Source of the DNA: JAGQTE01 sp964648005
GTDB taxonomy: Bacteria; Actinomycetota; Acidimicrobiia; Acidimicrobiales; Acidimicrobilacustridaceae
Length of the DNA: 7,535 nt
Direction: 5' to 3'
Assembly: GCA_964648005.1 (NCBI GenBank)
Contig: CAZYKR010000218.1
Coordinates: 1 to 7,535, forward strand
Position 1 is the stretch's first letter. Every line of letters begins with the position of its first letter. The position numbers were made by a program, and so were the translations under genes. Of this stretch, positions 5,000-7,535 are shown in pieces. Under the pieces are notes generated by a model that was given only the letters and a program-made list of their open reading frames with translations, had not been told where the DNA came from and ran no database searches.

Positions 5000-7313
5000 C
5001 TACGGCACGGGCTGCGGCACGCCGGCCACGACGGGGATGCGTACGAACCGGGGCCGGTAGTTGTCCACGTTGTTGACGAGCTCGAACAGCCCGGTCCAGC
5101 CGGTACAGGTCGTGGCCGGGGCATCGCCGACGCTCACGTTGTACGAGATGACGATCTCGGTCGGGCTGGAGAAGGCGACCTGCTCCTTGGCGCCGTAGGT
5201 CCACAGGGCGCAGCCCGGCGAGAGGTTGTTGTAGGTGGGGCGGCCCTGCTCCGGTGGCTCGTAGATGGCGGTCGGCGCACCGAACGGACCCCAGGGCGTC
5301 GCCGCGAAGGACGCCACGATGTCGCCGCCGAACCGGTTGCGGTGGTGGAGCATCCGGTAACCGGACGGGGTGGGCGTCACGGTGTACTCGTAGCCGCCGT
5401 CGGCGATCTCGCTGCCNNNNNNNNNNGCCGTCGGCCCGCCCGAGCCGCGCGCTGTCGGCCGGATCCGACGACCACAGGGGCGCGCCGGCGCCGTCGACGC
5501 CGGCGAAGTACTGCCACGGCTGGCGGTCGAGCAGCCGTCCCGGCACCCGGGCCAGGTGCAGGTGCAGCGCGCCGCTCCCGTCGCAGACCTCGGTGCCGTA
5601 GAGGTAGGTGAATCCCGAACCGTCCGGGTTCACCAGGACGGTGTCGCCGTGGTCGATGTACTGGGCGCACCCGTCGGTGGCGCGCGGGTTGTCGATCAGC
5701 CCTTCGGGCACGGTGGTCGGTGTGCCGACCGTCATGGTGGGCAGGTCCACCTCCGTGACGCCGAAGGCGTCGACGATGCCACGGGTCTGGTCGAAGCTGA
5801 CCATGGGGATGACGATGGTGCTGGCGTTCTTGAGGAACGGCATGAACGGCCACCACCGATGGTCGGCGTCGGCGCGGACGAACACGTCCTGGCCGACCGC
5901 TCCCGGCCGCCAGACGTTGACCATGGTCGGCGGCGTGGTGCGGGGGTCCATGATGACCAGCTGGTTCCCGACGGCGGCGTCGCCGCCGATGCGCCGATGA
6001 TCGGGCTCGACCCACCCGGCGCCGCCGGGCACGCCGCGGGAGAAGAAGCTGTCGGCGAAGACCCACAGCACGCGTCCGTCCGGGATCCGGATCGAGTACG
6101 TGGCATCGCCACCCGTCCACGACGCCGGACCGGTGTTGGCGTTGCCATAGTCGCGCCAGGCCTCGACGAGCGACGTGTGGACCGATGCCGTCGTCGGATC
6201 GCGCAGCGCCACGCGCTCGACGATCGACACCCGGGCGGTGGCGGTGTCGCTGACCACGAGGTCACCGCCAGGGGTGACGTCGACGTGCGCCGGTGCCCCG
6301 AACTGCGCGGCGGTGGGCAGCACCCGGTCGCTCGCATCGCCGCAACTCGAGCCGGCGACCGTCCGCAGGGTCGTGCCGGTGATCGACAGCACCCGGCAGC
6401 TCCCGGCATCGGCGACGTACAGCCGGCCGCCGGCGTCGGTGCCGATGCCGCGCGGCGTGTGCAGGCCCTGCGGGTCCGGGGAGCCGGCGCCGGCGAGAGC
6501 CTGGATGTGTCCGCCGGTACCGACCCGGCGGACGCGATGGTTGCCGGTGTCGGCGATGACGGCACGACCGAGCAGGTCGAACGCCACGCCTGCCGGGTGA
6601 TCGAGCTGGGCGCGCCGCCCGGGAGCGCCGTCCCCGCTGTCGCCACATGTCCCGTCGCCGGCGACGGTGGTGATGGTGCCCGCCGTGTCGATGCGGCGGA
6701 CCCGGCAGCTCGCGGTGTCGGCGACGAGCACCTCGCCCGTCGGTGAGATCGCCACGGCCTCGGGGTGGTCGAGCGCGGCGTCGGTCGCCGGACCGCCGTC
6801 GCCGGTGTCGTCGCAGGTGCCGGTGCCGGCGATCGTCGAGATGGTGCCGGCCGTATCGATGCGGCGGATCCGGCAGTTGCCGGTGTCGGCGACGAGCACC
6901 GTCCCGTCGGTGTGGCGCGCCAGCCCGCGCGGGTGATCGAGGCGCGCGGCGCTCGCCGGACCACCGTCGCCGGCGAACCCGCAGGTGCCGTCGCCGGCCA
7001 GGTCGCTGACGATGCCGCCCGCGTCGACGAACCGAACTCGGCAGTTGTCGCCGTCCGCGACGATGAGCTCGCCGGCGGGTGTGGCCACGGCCACCGGCGC
7101 CGCGAACCGGGCCGTGGTGGCGACCCCGCCGTCGCCGGTGTCGTACCCGGCGATGCCGGTGCCGGCGACCGGCGTCACGATCGACGGCAGCACGAGGGCC
7201 TCGGCGGTGTCGGTGGCCGCAGGTAGGAGGGCCGCCAGCGTCACCGTCAGCAGCACCAGGGCGCGGCGGGCGGCGACGCGTGCCCTCGTCGCATCCCTGG
7301 TCCGCTCGGCCAT
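5000..7313 (-). CDS. Secreted NHL-repeat beta-propeller protein with C-terminal DUF4185-like domain (interrupted by assembly gap)
   Basis: One gene broken by the N run at 5417-5426. The N-terminal part has 629 full residues before the gap, and the C-terminal part has 138 residues after it, ending at TAG 5000-5002. Residues 1-39 are a signal peptide: arginine-rich start, hydrophobic core ALVLLTVTLAALL, and probable cleavage after TAEA. Residues 48-371 are six NHL repeats built on VLVADTGNCRIRRID-like strands, predicting a six-bladed propeller. From about 385 a second domain begins with SWTGGDATYSIRIPDGRVLW, then VFADSFF, WWPFMP (487-492) and YLYGTEVCD (570-578). After the gap it continues with the segment around ATPWGPFGAP. 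This resembles DUF4185/DUF5005-type five-bladed propellers. Function is unknown; extracellular ligand or glycan binding is my inference. No anchor or sorting signal is seen. ATG at 7313 has GGGGGA close upstream. Confidence 0.88.
5417..5426. other. Assembly gap (10 N)
   Basis: Ten consecutive N inside the propeller gene. The reading frame before the gap and the frame after it differ by one base if ten is taken literally. Both sides are clearly the same protein domain, so the true number of missing bases must be a multiple of three, and ten is a scaffolder's placeholder. The last residues before the gap are SARLGRADG and the first after it are GSEIADGGYEYT. Confidence 0.97.
6201..7172 (-). repeat. 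Six tandem NHL repeats (protein-level), 168-bp period in the first four
   Basis: Within the secreted propeller gene, the equivalent position after ADxxN/S recurs at residues 91, 147, 203, 259, 306 and 360. The first four are exactly 56 residues (168 bp) apart, then the spacing becomes 47 and 54. The repeat core is strand (V/L)(L/I)VAD, then a C/H-R-(V/I)-R strand, then a (V/L)AGxGTC turn, GDGGPA and LDHP. The incomplete unit at residues 48-66 (VTPVAGTGIAG) precedes the first full blade and would close the sixth blade in the usual propeller manner. The DNA copies have diverged, so this is old duplication rather than a recent repeat array. Confidence 0.9.
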
Positions 7314-7352
7314 CGGTCCCCCGCCGGTCGGCGATCCAGGGTACCGGGACCG
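7311..7352 (-). promoter_or_regulatory. Possible hairpin covering the ribosome binding site of the NHL gene
   Basis: CGGTCCC at 7314-7320 and GGGACCG at 7346-7352 are perfect 7-base inverted repeats separated by 25 bases. In the - strand transcript the second arm lies directly before the ATG (7313-7311) and includes part of the GGGGGA ribosome binding site. The hairpin could therefore limit translation. There is no run of T after it, so it is not a classical terminator for the upstream Kup gene. The long loop and GC-rich background make chance plausible. Confidence 0.25.
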
Positions 7353-7364
7353 CCGCCTCGACGG

Positions 7365-7535
7365 TCAGAGCTCGACGGCGATGCCGATCTCGACCGTTTG
7401 GTTGGCCGGGAGGCGGAAGTAGTTCGACGCCGGCGTGGCGTTGCGGCTCAAGAAGGCGAACAGGTGCTCGCGCCACTTGGCCATGCCCGGCTTGTTGGTG
7501 ACGATCAGGTTCTCGCGCCCGAGGAAGTAACTGAC
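7365..7535 (-). CDS. kup: Potassium uptake protein Kup, C-terminal end
   Basis: Partial gene: the last 56 residues and TGA stop (7367-7365) of a protein that begins outside the window. The fragment matches the extreme C-terminus of Kup/TrkD potassium transporters: YFLGREN near the start, then KPGMAKWREHLFAFLSRNA, then a final VEIGIAVEL, corresponding to the family's typical ending. Kup is a membrane potassium/proton symporter of roughly 600-650 residues, and this fragment belongs to its cytoplasmic C-terminal domain. The propeller gene starts 51 bases downstream on the same strand, with no convincing terminator between, so read-through into the operon is possible. Confidence 0.88.
   Translation of the reverse strand, partial: VSYFLGRENLIVTNKPGMAKWREHLFAFLSRNATPASNYFRLPANQTVEIGIAVEL

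Noticed and set aside
6201..7172. Regular DNA repetition as a possible CRISPR or minisatellite
   Set aside because: The 168-bp period is in phase with codons and the copies are diverged at the DNA level; it is explained by the NHL protein repeats.
4575..7313. A single 912-residue protein spanning the N run and including the small unknown protein
   Set aside because: The frame after the N run is nonsense until the small gene's own ATG. The correct continuation is one base over and ends at 5000. The join is created only by the arbitrary gap length.
7314..7364. A rho-independent terminator for kup
   Set aside because: The inverted repeat has a 25-base loop and no T-run after it on the - strand.

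Overview
The window is high-GC DNA, roughly 70% by eye, with GC-rich third codon positions, ATG/GTG starts and very short gene spacing. Gene content and codon use suggest an actinobacterium. An uncultured member of Acidimicrobiia is my best guess, but no marker gene here proves it. A run of exactly ten N at 5417-5426 suggests a scaffolded, probably metagenomic, assembly.

Layout. On the + strand the window opens inside the last 57 codons of a class V (alanine/serine-glyoxylate type) aminotransferase. Its stop overlaps the start of a RimJ/RimL-like GNAT acetyltransferase (170-808). Everything after that is on the - strand. Reading in the direction of transcription: the last 56 residues of a Kup potassium transporter (7535-7365); a secreted two-domain protein with six NHL repeats followed by a DUF4185-like domain (7313-5000, interrupted by the N run); a 129-residue protein of unknown function (4964-4575); a PD-(D/E)XK nuclease-like protein with four cysteines placed as in iron-sulfur nucleases (4551-3604); a PlsC-type acyltransferase (3568-2618); an extended-SDR epimerase-like protein (2608-1565); and a crotonase-fold protein (1560-805). 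The last six complete genes are separated by only 35, 23, 35, 9 and 4 bases, so they are probably one transcript. The two convergent transcription units meet in a 4-base overlap of stop codons at 805-808.

How the genes may work together. The acyltransferase and SDR protein look like a lipid or envelope module; from memory, Mycobacterium tuberculosis has a similar pair (Rv0501/Rv0502). The crotonase-fold protein fits acyl-CoA chemistry, but both catalytic glutamates of classical enoyl-CoA hydratase are replaced. The SDR protein also lacks the usual catalytic Tyr-x-x-x-Lys at its normal site. Two of the three 'lipid enzymes' may therefore bind or sense substrates, or do different chemistry. The nuclease and the secreted propeller protein have no obvious link to lipids; co-transcription is the only connection visible here.

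The most striking pattern is in the NHL propeller. The first repeats have an exact 56-residue period, and two cysteines per blade are either both present or both absent, which suggests one disulfide within each of four blades.

No stretch over 300 bases lacks a gene. I saw no RNA genes, CRISPR arrays, insertion sequences, integrase or attachment sites. I found no clear evidence for an undescribed multi-gene defence or mobile system; the operon combination is the nearest candidate.
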